The position numbers and the translations under genes were made by a program. From Labrenzia sp. THAF82 (lineage in GTDB: Bacteria; Pseudomonadota; Alphaproteobacteria; Rhizobiales; Stappiaceae), in NCBI RefSeq assembly GCF_009363435.1, contig NZ_CP045354.1, positions 5,360,501 through 5,424,500 of the forward strand: DNA of 64,000 bases. Reading direction: 5' to 3'. Positions 49,627 through 58,296 of the stretch are shown piece by piece. Each line of letters opens with the position of its first letter. The first letter of the stretch is position 1. The notes below the pieces were generated by a model that saw only the letters and a program-made list of their open reading frames with translations, was not told the DNA's origin and ran no database searches.

Positions 49627-51009
49627 TCAGTTCTGGGTCGCCAGTTTCCTGATCAGGTTCGCATGCGCTTCAACGGGTGAAGCCTGTTCAAAGACGGTCA
49701 TTTCGACATCGGGCTCGATGCCGCGGCCTTCCCAGAAACGCCCGTCGTTGTCCACGTGGACTTCATTGGCCAAGGACAGATACCAGCCGTTCGGCAAGGT
49801 CCGCCCGAGAACGTCGGATGCCGCCCCTCGCGTGGCCTTCCCGATATGCCTGACATTTGGAAGGGCCCGCAGCGACAGCACCAACACCTCGGCAGCACTG
49901 ACCGTAATGTCACTCGTCAGAACATGGACCGGACCTTCGAACCGGGTTCCGTTACTCGGCGTCAGGGTCACCACCGTGCGGGGCGACTTTTCAGCATCGG
50001 CAGCATATTTCGTAAAGGCTTGAACCGGTTCAGATGCAAAGCGTTCTGCTATTGCGCGGGCAACGAACTCATATCCTCCAAAATGATTGTAGCCACCGAA
50101 ATTCGCGCTGAGATCAATGATGACGAACCGCACGCCGGAGGTCTGAAAGAACTGCATTATTTCTTCCATGATGGCGTTTGTCGCTGCCATTTCCTCATCC
50201 GGTGACGCACCGCGCCGATCAAAATATCCGACGGTCGCGAGCGCCAAATAGCCTGTGTCGCCATTCAAGACGCCATATTGTATCCGTTGATTTCCAACGA
50301 CCCGGCCTTGGCCGCTCAAGATGGTATTAGGGATGCTTTCGTACCAGAGCGGTCCAAAAAATGCTTCGACTGCCTGTTTTTCAGGAACACCTTTGTCCTT
50401 TGCTTCCTGAAACAACCGACTGAGCGTATCGCCGAGATAAGGTTCAAAACGGACATTTTCCTCATCGATCCGGGCAGTGAGGTCCAGATGCCCATCCTGC
50501 AGAGGCGCCATCATTTGCTTGAACACCTCAAACAGCTCTTCATCCGACATCTCAGATCTGATTTTTTCCCGAGCGGTTGCGACAATTGATTGCCAGTCAA
50601 CGCCATGAATGTCGTGGAAGGGATAGTTGTGTTCAAGAAACGCGGCAAAGGCTGCGAAATTGGCTTCGGGCGTGTCCTCGGACTGGGTTTGACAGGCATC
50701 AGGTAGCGCATCGAGCCTTTCTGCACGGATCTGATGTTGCGCAAACGGCAGCGTTACAGTGACGGTGCGTCCGTCCTTGGTGAGCACAAGATTGCTGTTG
50801 TCGATCAAAGCCGAAAGCGCTTCAGCATCTCCGCTCTCCTCGATGCAGATGTCACCGGCCGATTGATAGAATTTGATATTGCCGTCCTGTACTTTTGCGA
50901 CCGTGCCATATCCATCGGTCTGCCAGAAACCGTTGAGTTCGGCTGGAAGGTCCGCGATTGCGGGGACTGCATAGACTGCTGTTGCTAGAAAAATGGGTAG
51001 TCGTTTCAT
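49627..51009 (-). CDS. S41 family (C-terminal processing-like) peptidase, secreted
   Basis: 460 residues with a signal peptide (RLPIFLATAVYAVPAIA). N-terminal half of mixed character (ELNGFWQTDGYGTVAKV opens a small beta domain). The S41 core is at the end: FVIIDLSANFGGYNHFGG, then VHVLTSDITVSAAEVLVLSLRALPNVRHIGKATRGAASDVLG, in which the Ser of TVSAAE is the nucleophile. There is no recognisable PDZ domain. It is probably periplasmic. It follows the membrane AraC-type regulator by 66 bases on the same strand and is likely co-transcribed. Confidence 0.8.
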   Translation of the reverse strand: MKRLPIFLATAVYAVPAIADLPAELNGFWQTDGYGTVAKVQDGNIKFYQSAGDICIEESGDAEALSALIDNSNLVLTKDGRTVTVTLPFAQHQIRAERLDALPDACQTQSEDTPEANFAAFAAFLEHNYPFHDIHGVDWQSIVATAREKIRSEMSDEELFEVFKQMMAPLQDGHLDLTARIDEENVRFEPYLGDTLSRLFQEAKDKGVPEKQAVEAFFGPLWYESIPNTILSGQGRVVGNQRIQYGVLNGDTGYLALATVGYFDRRGASPDEEMAATNAIMEEIMQFFQTSGVRFVIIDLSANFGGYNHFGGYEFVARAIAERFASEPVQAFTKYAADAEKSPRTVVTLTPSNGTRFEGPVHVLTSDITVSAAEVLVLSLRALPNVRHIGKATRGAASDVLGRTLPNGWYLSLANEVHVDNDGRFWEGRGIEPDVEMTVFEQASPVEAHANLIRKLATQN

Positions 51010-51075
51010 AAAGCTTTCTCCGGTTGAGATTTCGCCGGATAGGCCCTGCTGCCGGGATATGTCGTCCGATTCAGC

Positions 51076-52257
51076 TCAGACGGACAGATTTGTCGACAAC
51101 TTGTCGACCGCACCTTGTGCCTTTCGATAAGCTGTCGGTGTTTGCCCTGTCACTTTTTTGAACGCGGTGTAAAAGGACGAGCGGGAGTTGAAACCGGCAT
51201 CAAGCGCGACCGTCAGGATCGTCTCGTCGCTTTCCCTCAGATTGATCTTTGCTGCCTCGATGCGGTGGCTGTTCACAAAGTCGAAAAAATTCTGACCGAT
51301 CACCTCGTTCAGAACCTGGGAAATGTAGTTCTCGCTCACGCCTGTGTGCCGGGCGAGTATCCAGAGCGACAGGTTTGGATTGAGATAGAGCTTGTTGGTT
51401 GTCATTGCCTTGCGCAGCTTGGCAGCAATGCGATCCGTTGCTTCTTCTGTCAACGCTGAGTTTGCGTAGCGCTGCTCGGGTACCCGCGTTAGGTTTTCTT
51501 GAGGTCTCAGTCCCGGTCGTTGCCTCAAGCCCCAAACAGCCATGATCGTCTGAAGCGTCAGGTTCAGCAGAAAATAGACAAGGCTTGGAAGTCCGTCATA
51601 GTCCGGGACCATGTAGCTCAGGAGTGACGAGATCAGGCTGAGGACCCAGTAGAATCCGCTGACGCCAATCACAAAGGCAATCCAGCGGAGCTCTTTTCGT
51701 TCAGTGCTTGCAAAAAGGTCTTTCAGGCGAACTCGATAAGACACAAGCCGGCTATAAACCAGCAATATGTAAACGCCCCATTGGAGCTTGATTGCAACGG
51801 TCACAAGGACCCAGAACACCCAATTGATCGCGACTGCCACCTGCTGCAGCACTTGTTCCGAAAGCCCGAAGAACCGGAGATCCGCCACCACCAAATAAAG
51901 CACAATGGAAACGCTTGTCAGCAGAGTAAAGCCTGGCAAAACCATATGCCGGTAGAGATTTTTCGGAAGGGCTTCGTCTTCTGAGGTCAGTATCCAGACA
52001 TAGAGCCAGATAAGGGGCGTGACGCATGCCATGGCTGTCAACCAGAGCGCTTCAAGCAGTGTGACAATACCCGCGCCGGTGACAACCATCTGCAAGGCCG
52101 TGGGCAGCTCCGTGACTGCCGCTGCCAGAAAAAACGCAGCAAGGACCCGAAAGAGAGTTTTGTTCCGATCTTGCAGCAAACAGCACAGTGCGCCGAACAA
52201 CGGCACTGTCATCGCCATCGTTGAAATCAACACCAGCGTGTGCTGCGAGACATCCAT
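51076..52257 (-). CDS. Membrane-bound AraC-type regulator
   Basis: 393 residues: seven or so membrane helices in the first 235 residues (STMAMTVPLFGALCCLL, VLAAFFLAAAVTELPTAL, ALWLTAMACVTPLIWLYVWIL, and four more), then a cytoplasmic AraC helix-turn-helix domain (LNPNLSLWILARHTGVSENYISQVLNEVIGQNFFDFVNSHRIEAAKINL, ILTVALDAGFNSRSSFYTAFKKVTGQTPTAYR). This architecture senses a signal at or in the membrane and acts directly on DNA. The adjacent S41 peptidase is an obvious partner or target. Confidence 0.88.
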   Translation of the reverse strand: MDVSQHTLVLISTMAMTVPLFGALCCLLQDRNKTLFRVLAAFFLAAAVTELPTALQMVVTGAGIVTLLEALWLTAMACVTPLIWLYVWILTSEDEALPKNLYRHMVLPGFTLLTSVSIVLYLVVADLRFFGLSEQVLQQVAVAINWVFWVLVTVAIKLQWGVYILLVYSRLVSYRVRLKDLFASTERKELRWIAFVIGVSGFYWVLSLISSLLSYMVPDYDGLPSLVYFLLNLTLQTIMAVWGLRQRPGLRPQENLTRVPEQRYANSALTEEATDRIAAKLRKAMTTNKLYLNPNLSLWILARHTGVSENYISQVLNEVIGQNFFDFVNSHRIEAAKINLRESDETILTVALDAGFNSRSSFYTAFKKVTGQTPTAYRKAQGAVDKLSTNLSV

Positions 52258-52579
52258 TCGAACAACCTGAGACCGGTCACCTTAATTCAGGACGCATTGC
52301 ATCCGCGCCGCCTGATGACAAAGCGAGATGGCAAGATCATGTCCCGCCGCACTCTCGTGCTGCCAAGACCCTTGAACCAGTTCAATCGCCTAAGTTGCAA
52401 GAGAAATCGACGGGCAGCGCTGCTTCAATCAATCAACTCGCTATTTTGGAAACTGGCGGAGGTTAACACAGCCGGTCTTGAAACTGCCGCATCATGGCCA
52501 AATGGATCGGCGATCGCGTGCCATGGCGCTTAAATGGGGATGATCGAAATCATCCCCATTGAGTTAAAGGTTGTCTGAC
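52258..52579. other. 322-base interval upstream of the membrane AraC gene
   Basis: No gene seen. Contains the hairpin that ends the thiolase transcript (52533-52560) and presumably the AraC-gene promoter. Confidence 0.5.
52533..52560 (-). terminator. Terminator of the thiolase gene
   Basis: Perfect 12-base stem AATGGGGATGAT / ATCATCCCCATT with loop CGAA (TTCG on the minus strand). The T run is short, so termination may be partial. Confidence 0.6.
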
Positions 52580-53746
52580 TTATTTCATCGCCTGCAACAC
52601 GGAAACGAAGTTGGCGACCGCGGCACCGCCCATGTTGAAAATACCACCGATTTCAGCATTCTTGACCTGAATGTCACCTGCCGTATCGGTCAACTGCATA
52701 GCCGTCAAAACATGCATGGAGACGCCTGTTGCGCCGATCGGGTGCCCCTTTGCCTTCAGCCCGCCGGACGGATTGACCGGCAGCTTGCCGTCCATTTCAG
52801 TCCAGCCTTCAAGAACAGCCCTAGCGCCTTCACCTTCAGCAGTCAGACCCATGGCTTCATATTCGAGCAACTCCGCAATTGTGAAGCAGTCATGGGTTTC
52901 AACAAAGGAAAGATCCTCCAACGCCAGGTTCGCGTCGCCGAGAGCTTCGCCCCAGGCCTTGGAACAGCCTTCAAATTTCAGGATGTCGCGCTTGGACATC
53001 GGAAGGAAATCCTGCACGTGCGACATACCGCGGAACGCAACCGCCTTTTTCATGCCAAGTGCCGTCGCAGGGTCCGTCAGCACAAGTGCCGCAGCGCCGT
53101 CAGAAACCAATGAACAGTCGGTCCGCTTCAGAGGACCAGCGACAAACGGGTTTTTCTCGCTTTCGGCGCGGCAGAACTCGAAACCTAGATCCTTGCGCAT
53201 TTGAGCGTAGGGATTGTTGACGCCGTTCTTGTGGTTCTTGGCGGCAATTTTGGCCAACGCGTCGGACTGGTCGCCAAATTTCTGGAAATAGGCATCTGCT
53301 ATCTTTCCGAAAACTCCGGCAAATCCAGCTGGAATATCGCCTTCTTCCTTCAGGTAGGAGGCCTTCAACAGGTTCTTCCCGATTTCCGGGCCCGGGGTCG
53401 TCGTCATCTGTTCGACACCAACAACAAGCACGAAGCGGGCATCTCCGGATGCGATGGCTCTCACACCCTGATGAACTGCTGCCGAACCCGTCGCGCACGC
53501 ATTCTCAACCCGTGTTGCCGGTTTAAAACGAAGGGCCGGATCGGCCTGCAGGACAAGTGAGGCTGTAAAGTCTTGAACGGAAAAACCGGCATTGAAGTGC
53601 CCCAGCAAAATTTCGTCGACATCTTCCGGCGCAATGCCGGCATCGTGGATGGCGTCCACGGCGACTTTGACGATCATGCTTTCGACTGTTTCTTCCGCAT
53701 GCTTGCCGAAGGGCATATGTGCCCATCCCACCATTGCTGCCGTCAT
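52580..53746 (-). CDS. Thiolase (acetyl-CoA acetyltransferase family, SCP2-like group)
   Basis: 388 residues. The active-site Cys is in VENACATGSAAVHQG; the second catalytic set is VETHDCFTIAELLEYE and NPSGGLKAKGHPIGATG. The final motif is FNMGGAAVANF, where biosynthetic thiolases have a CGGG-type Cys motif; its absence points to the SCP2/SCP-X-like group, which may cleave or just bind acyl chains. GGAGGAAG precedes the ATG. Monocistronic. Confidence 0.85.
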   Translation of the reverse strand: MTAAMVGWAHMPFGKHAEETVESMIVKVAVDAIHDAGIAPEDVDEILLGHFNAGFSVQDFTASLVLQADPALRFKPATRVENACATGSAAVHQGVRAIASGDARFVLVVGVEQMTTTPGPEIGKNLLKASYLKEEGDIPAGFAGVFGKIADAYFQKFGDQSDALAKIAAKNHKNGVNNPYAQMRKDLGFEFCRAESEKNPFVAGPLKRTDCSLVSDGAAALVLTDPATALGMKKAVAFRGMSHVQDFLPMSKRDILKFEGCSKAWGEALGDANLALEDLSFVETHDCFTIAELLEYEAMGLTAEGEGARAVLEGWTEMDGKLPVNPSGGLKAKGHPIGATGVSMHVLTAMQLTDTAGDIQVKNAEIGGIFNMGGAAVANFVSVLQAMK

Positions 53747-54385
53747 GACACTTCCTCCAGGTTTCCTCGCGCAAAGCGGCTTGTCGCATCACAACGGCAC
53801 GGATACGTGCCCGGCTCATTCACCGCTTCACTGAATTTGGCATTGCCGGACAGTTCCAGCTTCCATGCTGCTTTGCAAGAAGAAAGTTACCTAAACGTCA
53901 TAACTTTTTATTTTTATGTTATTTTTCAATATATTAATTGATTTTGTATTATCTCTCGAGGCACGCTTTTTTATGATCAGAGATCACCAATCCTCGGTTT
54001 CTGCTCATATAAATGCCCTTCACGCAGGGCATTCATCTCAGCGTCATGAACACGCGGGTATTCGCAGGTGTTTCTGACCGAATGCTGTTTAAAGACCTTT
54101 CTGTCATTTTGCCGGTTCTACTTCGCAGGGCCGGTTTTTGATTTTGCGTACATTCGTCTCAAGGTCGGATCTCTCATCCGACTTGAAAAAAATCTCACGA
54201 CTTTTTGTGAGCGACACCTTGACCTTGCGATCCGCGGCATATAGCCATTCAAAGCGCTTTGAATTCTAATGAACCGTCCAGATTTACCAAGCCCGTTTCA
54301 AGCCAACCGAGCAGAAACGGATGCTCAGTCGGCGGAAGGGAGACCGGCAATGTTCGAAGAAGTCGAAACAGGCCAGGAGGTCGAA
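53747..54385. other. 639-base interval upstream of the alpha-glucosidase gene
   Basis: No gene seen. The middle (about 53885-53960) is very A/T-rich. It contains small hairpins ATGCCC/GGGCAT (54013-54032) and GTCGGAT/ATCCGAC (54164-54182) and the LacI-type operator listed separately. Thiolase and alpha-glucosidase promoters should both be here. Confidence 0.5.
54247..54264. promoter_or_regulatory. LacI-family operator ATTCAAAGCGCTTTGAAT
   Basis: Perfect 18-base palindrome with a central GCGC, 121 bases before the alpha-glucosidase start. LacI-type sugar regulators such as AglR use this kind of site. Confidence 0.7.
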
Positions 54386-56020
54386 ATGTCTGAAAACGCG
54401 ATCAAGGACCAGGACTGGTGGCGCGGAGCTGTGATCTATCAGATCTACCCTCGCTCGTTTAACGACACGAATGGCGATGGTATCGGCGACCTGAACGGTG
54501 TGACCGAACGTATGGACTATGTTGCCTCGCTTGGTGTCGATGCCATCTGGCTGTCTCCGTTTTTCACGTCCCCAATGGCGGATTTCGGCTACGACGTTTC
54601 CAACTATGTGGATGTCGATCCGATGTTCGGCTCACTTGCGGATTTTGACCGAATGCTTGCCGCCGCGCATGATCGCGGTCTGAAAGTCATCATCGACCTC
54701 GTGATCTCGCACACGTCCGACCAGCACCCCTGGTTCGTTGAAAGCCGGTCTTCAAAAAACAATCCGAAGGCCGACTGGTTTGTGTGGGCTGATGCAAAGC
54801 CGGACGGAAACGTGCCCAACAACTGGCTCTCGATTTTCGGCGGCCCCGCCTGGGAGTGGGACAGCCACCGTCGCCAGTACTACATGCACAATTTCCTCGC
54901 CAGCCAGCCGGATCTCAACTTTCACAACATGGACGTTCAGGATGCGGTTCTGGATGTCGCCAAGTTCTGGCTCGACAGAGGTGTCGACGGCTTCCGCCTC
55001 GACACGGTGAATTTCTACGTGCATGACAAAGAACTGAGAGACAATCCACCACTCAGCGCGCACGAACTTCCATCCACCGTGGATCCGTCCAACCCATATG
55101 GCTACCAGGACCATGTTTACGACAAGACACGGCCGGAAAACCTGATATTCCTGGAAAGACTGCGGGCTTTGCTCGACCAATATCCAGGCGCGACATCAGT
55201 TGGCGAAATCGGTGCCGACGGACAGGCTGTGGAACTGACCGCATCCTATACGGAAGCCGGCAAGCGAATTCATATGGCTTACAGCTTCGATCTGCTGACG
55301 CCGCAGCATTCGGCTGCCTATATTCGCCGCATCGTGGAAGAAATGAACGACGGCATCGGATCGGGCTGGGCCAGTTGGGCTCTGTCCAACCATGATGTGC
55401 AACGGGTGGGCACCCGGTGGGGCGCCGGTCAGGATGTTGCCAGATTTGCTCCTTTCGAAACCGCCCTTTGCGCATCTTTGCGCGGCACGCCCTGCCTATA
55501 TCAAGGCGAGGAACTGGGCCTGCCGCAGGCCGATGTACCTTTCGAGAAACTGCAAGACCCCTATGGCATACGTTTCTGGCCCGATTACAAAGGCCGCGAC
55601 GGTTGTCGAACTCCGATGCCCTGGGTGAGAGACAACGGGTATGCCGGTTTCTCCGAAGCTGAACCCTGGTTGCCTGTCGCGCCTGAACATCTTGAGCTTG
55701 CGGCCTTTGAACAGGACAAGGATGACGCGTCCATTTTGAACCGTAATCGTGCGTTTTACGCATGGCGGCAGAAGCACGCTCCTCTCAAGAAGGGCGATAT
55801 GCACTTTCTCGACAGCGCTGGCGAAACTCTTGTGTTTACGCGTTCTTACAATGACGAAACCATCCTGTGCGCCTTCAACTTGGGGTCGGCGGCAGCGACT
55901 GTCGAAGTTGGCGCGCTTGATCTTGAAAACCTCGACGCACCCGGTTTTTCCGGCACATTTGAAGGCACCAAGGTCGCCTTGGCTGGGCACGATGCACTGT
56001 TTGCACGAGTAAAATCCTGA
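54386..56020 (+). CDS. aglA: GH13 alpha-glucosidase
   Basis: 544 residues, cytoplasmic. GH13 conserved regions in order: VIIDLVISHTSDQHPWF, DGFRLDTVNF (nucleophile Asp), TSVGEIGAD (acid/base Glu) and WALSNHDVQR (third carboxylate in HD). It begins WWRGAVIYQIYPRSFNDTNGDGIGDL, as in AglA/oligo-1,6-glucosidases that cleave alpha-glucosides such as trehalose, maltose or sucrose. Start at 54386 with AGGAGG five bases upstream; the frame to 54269 would begin five bases after the LacI-type operator. No sugar transporter or LacI gene is nearby. Confidence 0.88.
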   Translation: MSENAIKDQDWWRGAVIYQIYPRSFNDTNGDGIGDLNGVTERMDYVASLGVDAIWLSPFFTSPMADFGYDVSNYVDVDPMFGSLADFDRMLAAAHDRGLKVIIDLVISHTSDQHPWFVESRSSKNNPKADWFVWADAKPDGNVPNNWLSIFGGPAWEWDSHRRQYYMHNFLASQPDLNFHNMDVQDAVLDVAKFWLDRGVDGFRLDTVNFYVHDKELRDNPPLSAHELPSTVDPSNPYGYQDHVYDKTRPENLIFLERLRALLDQYPGATSVGEIGADGQAVELTASYTEAGKRIHMAYSFDLLTPQHSAAYIRRIVEEMNDGIGSGWASWALSNHDVQRVGTRWGAGQDVARFAPFETALCASLRGTPCLYQGEELGLPQADVPFEKLQDPYGIRFWPDYKGRDGCRTPMPWVRDNGYAGFSEAEPWLPVAPEHLELAAFEQDKDDASILNRNRAFYAWRQKHAPLKKGDMHFLDSAGETLVFTRSYNDETILCAFNLGSAAATVEVGALDLENLDAPGFSGTFEGTKVALAGHDALFARVKS

Positions 56021-56100
56021 TATCTGTTCTTCAAATCAGTGTCCGGCGCGGCTAAATAGTCGCGCCGGGGTCTTCCGGCGATCAACAAGCCGGAACACCG

Positions 56101-56889
56101 ATGACAAGCCGCCTTCCCCTCTCCGTATTCATCATCGCCCGAAATGAGGCCGACCGCATCGCCCGGCCGATCGAGAGCGTGATCGACTGGGTGCATGAGG
56201 TCATTGTGGTCGACAGCGGGTCGAGCGACGACACCGTTGCAATTGCCGAAAACCTTGGTGCTCGCGTGGTGTTTCACGAGTGGCTTGGATACGGTCCACA
56301 GAAGCGCCATGGCGAAGACCAGTGCAAACATGACTGGATTTTGAACCTCGATGCCGATGAAGAGGTGACACCGAAACTGGCGGCGGAGATCAAGGCGAAA
56401 TTCGCTGACCAAACTTACAATGACGCCGATGGCTGGCGGATCATGATCCGGGATATGTACGCGCACGAAAGCACACCAGCACCGTGGGCTTACGGATATC
56501 ACCAGATACGGCTTTATGACCGGCGCAAAGGACGGTTTTCAGACTCCACGGTTCACGACACCGTCCGGCCTGAACCTGGTGCCAAGATCGAAAACCTGTC
56601 AGGCATCATGGCGCACCGGTCGATCCGATCTCTTGATTTTCAGGTCGAAAAATACAACCGCTATTCCGCCATGCAGGTGGAAGACATGCGAAGCCGCGGC
56701 AGGCGACTGCCTAAAAGCCGCTTGATAACGGAATTTCCCGTCAGCTTTTTTAAAGCCTATTTCGTGCGCAGATACCGGAAATACGGCTGGTGGGGACTAA
56801 TCCTGTCCATGAATTATGCCCATGCCCGTTTCTTGCGTGTCGCCAAGGCCTATGAGGCCGAGTTGCGGAATAAAAAGAACGCACCCTAA
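56101..56889 (+). CDS. Family 2 glycosyltransferase (WaaE/KdtX-like)
   Basis: 262 residues. GT2 pattern: LSVFIIARNEADRIARPIESVIDWVHEVIVVDSGSSDDTVAIAENLGARVVFHEWLGYGPQKRHGEDQCKHDWILNLDADEEVTPKLAAEI. The DxD-like motif is LDADEEV. The C-terminal half carries IRLYDRRKGRFSDSTVHDTV and the basic stretch FKAYFVRRYRKYGWWG for membrane association. It resembles WaaE/KdtX beta-1,4-glucosyltransferases of the lipopolysaccharide core. Confidence 0.85.
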   Translation: MTSRLPLSVFIIARNEADRIARPIESVIDWVHEVIVVDSGSSDDTVAIAENLGARVVFHEWLGYGPQKRHGEDQCKHDWILNLDADEEVTPKLAAEIKAKFADQTYNDADGWRIMIRDMYAHESTPAPWAYGYHQIRLYDRRKGRFSDSTVHDTVRPEPGAKIENLSGIMAHRSIRSLDFQVEKYNRYSAMQVEDMRSRGRRLPKSRLITEFPVSFFKAYFVRRYRKYGWWGLILSMNYAHARFLRVAKAYEAELRNKKNAP

Positions 56890-58079
56890 GCCGGATCAGG
56901 TACGGCTTTTTGTACAACTTCATGGCGCTCGACACGAATTGGTTGGCGAACACCCGTTGTCTGATGGAAATGCTCAAGGCGGCGGATCGTCGTCGGGGTC
57001 AAGGTGTGCCCACGAGACAGAACCAATTCATGGCTGCTTTCGGTCAATGCATCATCAACAAGGATATCGCCGGGCCGCAGCGACCGGATATGGCATTCAG
57101 CCACATGCTTTTTCCGTTCTTCGGGAACATCGTCCATCAGAACATTCTTGGCCAGCTCCAACAGCTTGGGGTCGTATTTCCGACGATTGATGGTCACAGC
57201 CTCAAACGCTGCAGCATCCGGTCCGGCTTCGGGACTGGCATACCAGAGATCTGTCAGCAACTTCAGTATTCTGGAGATTTGGGGAATATCTGATCCCGTC
57301 GGCCCGTCCTTTGGAAAACCGGAGCCATCGTACCCGCGTGCGGACAAATAGAGATAGTCCGACACCCGCTCCAATTGCGGGATGTTTTTCAAAAGTTCCT
57401 GCGTCTGGGCAGGAGACTTGTCGAGCACATCACGCTCCTGTTCGGTCAGGCTGCGGGCGGCGCGATAGCGGGCAAGGACCTGTTTGGGCAGCAGCGCTTC
57501 ACCCAGGGGCGACAGCATGACCGCCATTTCAAGTTCCCAGGTCTTTTTCATGCCCAATGCCTTGGCAAGCTTTAAGGCTTGTTTGCGCACGACGCCCGTA
57601 CGCCGGAAGGCTTCGGGGTGAAAAAGGGCCATCATGTCTATGAGAAGTTTGACAGAACCTGCGAGTGTTCGTTCAAGCAACGCCCGGTCCTTGAACAGCT
57701 GACGGTGATGCGCAAGTGCCGTTTCCATGGCCGCAACGAGATCTGCCGGCTGACTCGGCTTGTCCAGAAACATGAAAGCGTGGCCTTCATTCAGCGCCTG
57801 TTTGACAGCTTCTGCAGAACGCTCCCGCGTCAACATCACTCTTGCCGCCATTGGCGCAATGATTTCCGAAGCTCTCAAAAACGCGGACCCGCCGCGACCC
57901 GGTAAGTTGAAGCAGGAACAGACGATGGCAGCACTGGGTTGCTGCTTCAGGAAAATCAAAGCTGAGTCAGAGTCAGAAAAGCAGGCGACTTCCATCTGAC
58001 CGCCAAACAGTTTCTGGAAACCGGATTGAACATTGGGATCCGGGTCGGCGACGACGATGAGGTCCCTGGTTTTTTCCAT
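56886..58079 (-). CDS. Pseudo-receiver / degenerate HD-GYP protein
   Basis: 397 residues. The N-terminal CheY-like domain keeps acidic residues D12/D14, a Thr (MLTRERS) and the Lys (FLDKPSQP), but the phospho-acceptor position in VCSCFNLPG is Cys56 instead of Asp. The second domain aligns with HD-GYP phosphodiesterases, but HD of the LLHDIGK motif is replaced (MLSPLGE) and the HHE set is missing ahead of DGSGFPKDGPTGSDIPQISRIL. Both active sites therefore look lost, while the folds are probably kept. It is likely a signalling or binding protein. Start at 58079. The stop overlaps the end of the glycosyltransferase gene by four bases. Confidence 0.75.
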   Translation of the reverse strand: MEKTRDLIVVADPDPNVQSGFQKLFGGQMEVACFSDSDSALIFLKQQPSAAIVCSCFNLPGRGGSAFLRASEIIAPMAARVMLTRERSAEAVKQALNEGHAFMFLDKPSQPADLVAAMETALAHHRQLFKDRALLERTLAGSVKLLIDMMALFHPEAFRRTGVVRKQALKLAKALGMKKTWELEMAVMLSPLGEALLPKQVLARYRAARSLTEQERDVLDKSPAQTQELLKNIPQLERVSDYLYLSARGYDGSGFPKDGPTGSDIPQISRILKLLTDLWYASPEAGPDAAAFEAVTINRRKYDPKLLELAKNVLMDDVPEERKKHVAECHIRSLRPGDILVDDALTESSHELVLSRGHTLTPTTIRRLEHFHQTTGVRQPIRVERHEVVQKAVPDPA

Positions 58080-58296
58080 GCCAAATACCCTTGCCACTTC
58101 AGCTCAGGCCGGAACATCCAACCGTTGGACCGGATAGTCTCATGAGACGGATAACAAAAACTTGAGAAGATCGTCTTGCGCAAAGGCACGGCTGCAGAGC
58201 ACTTGGAAGCAAGCTGCCCCACGCCTGAGATGCAAGTCTTTGCTGAACATGAAAATGCCGGTGGCCAAGCAAGGCCAGTCCAACTAATAAAGCGCC

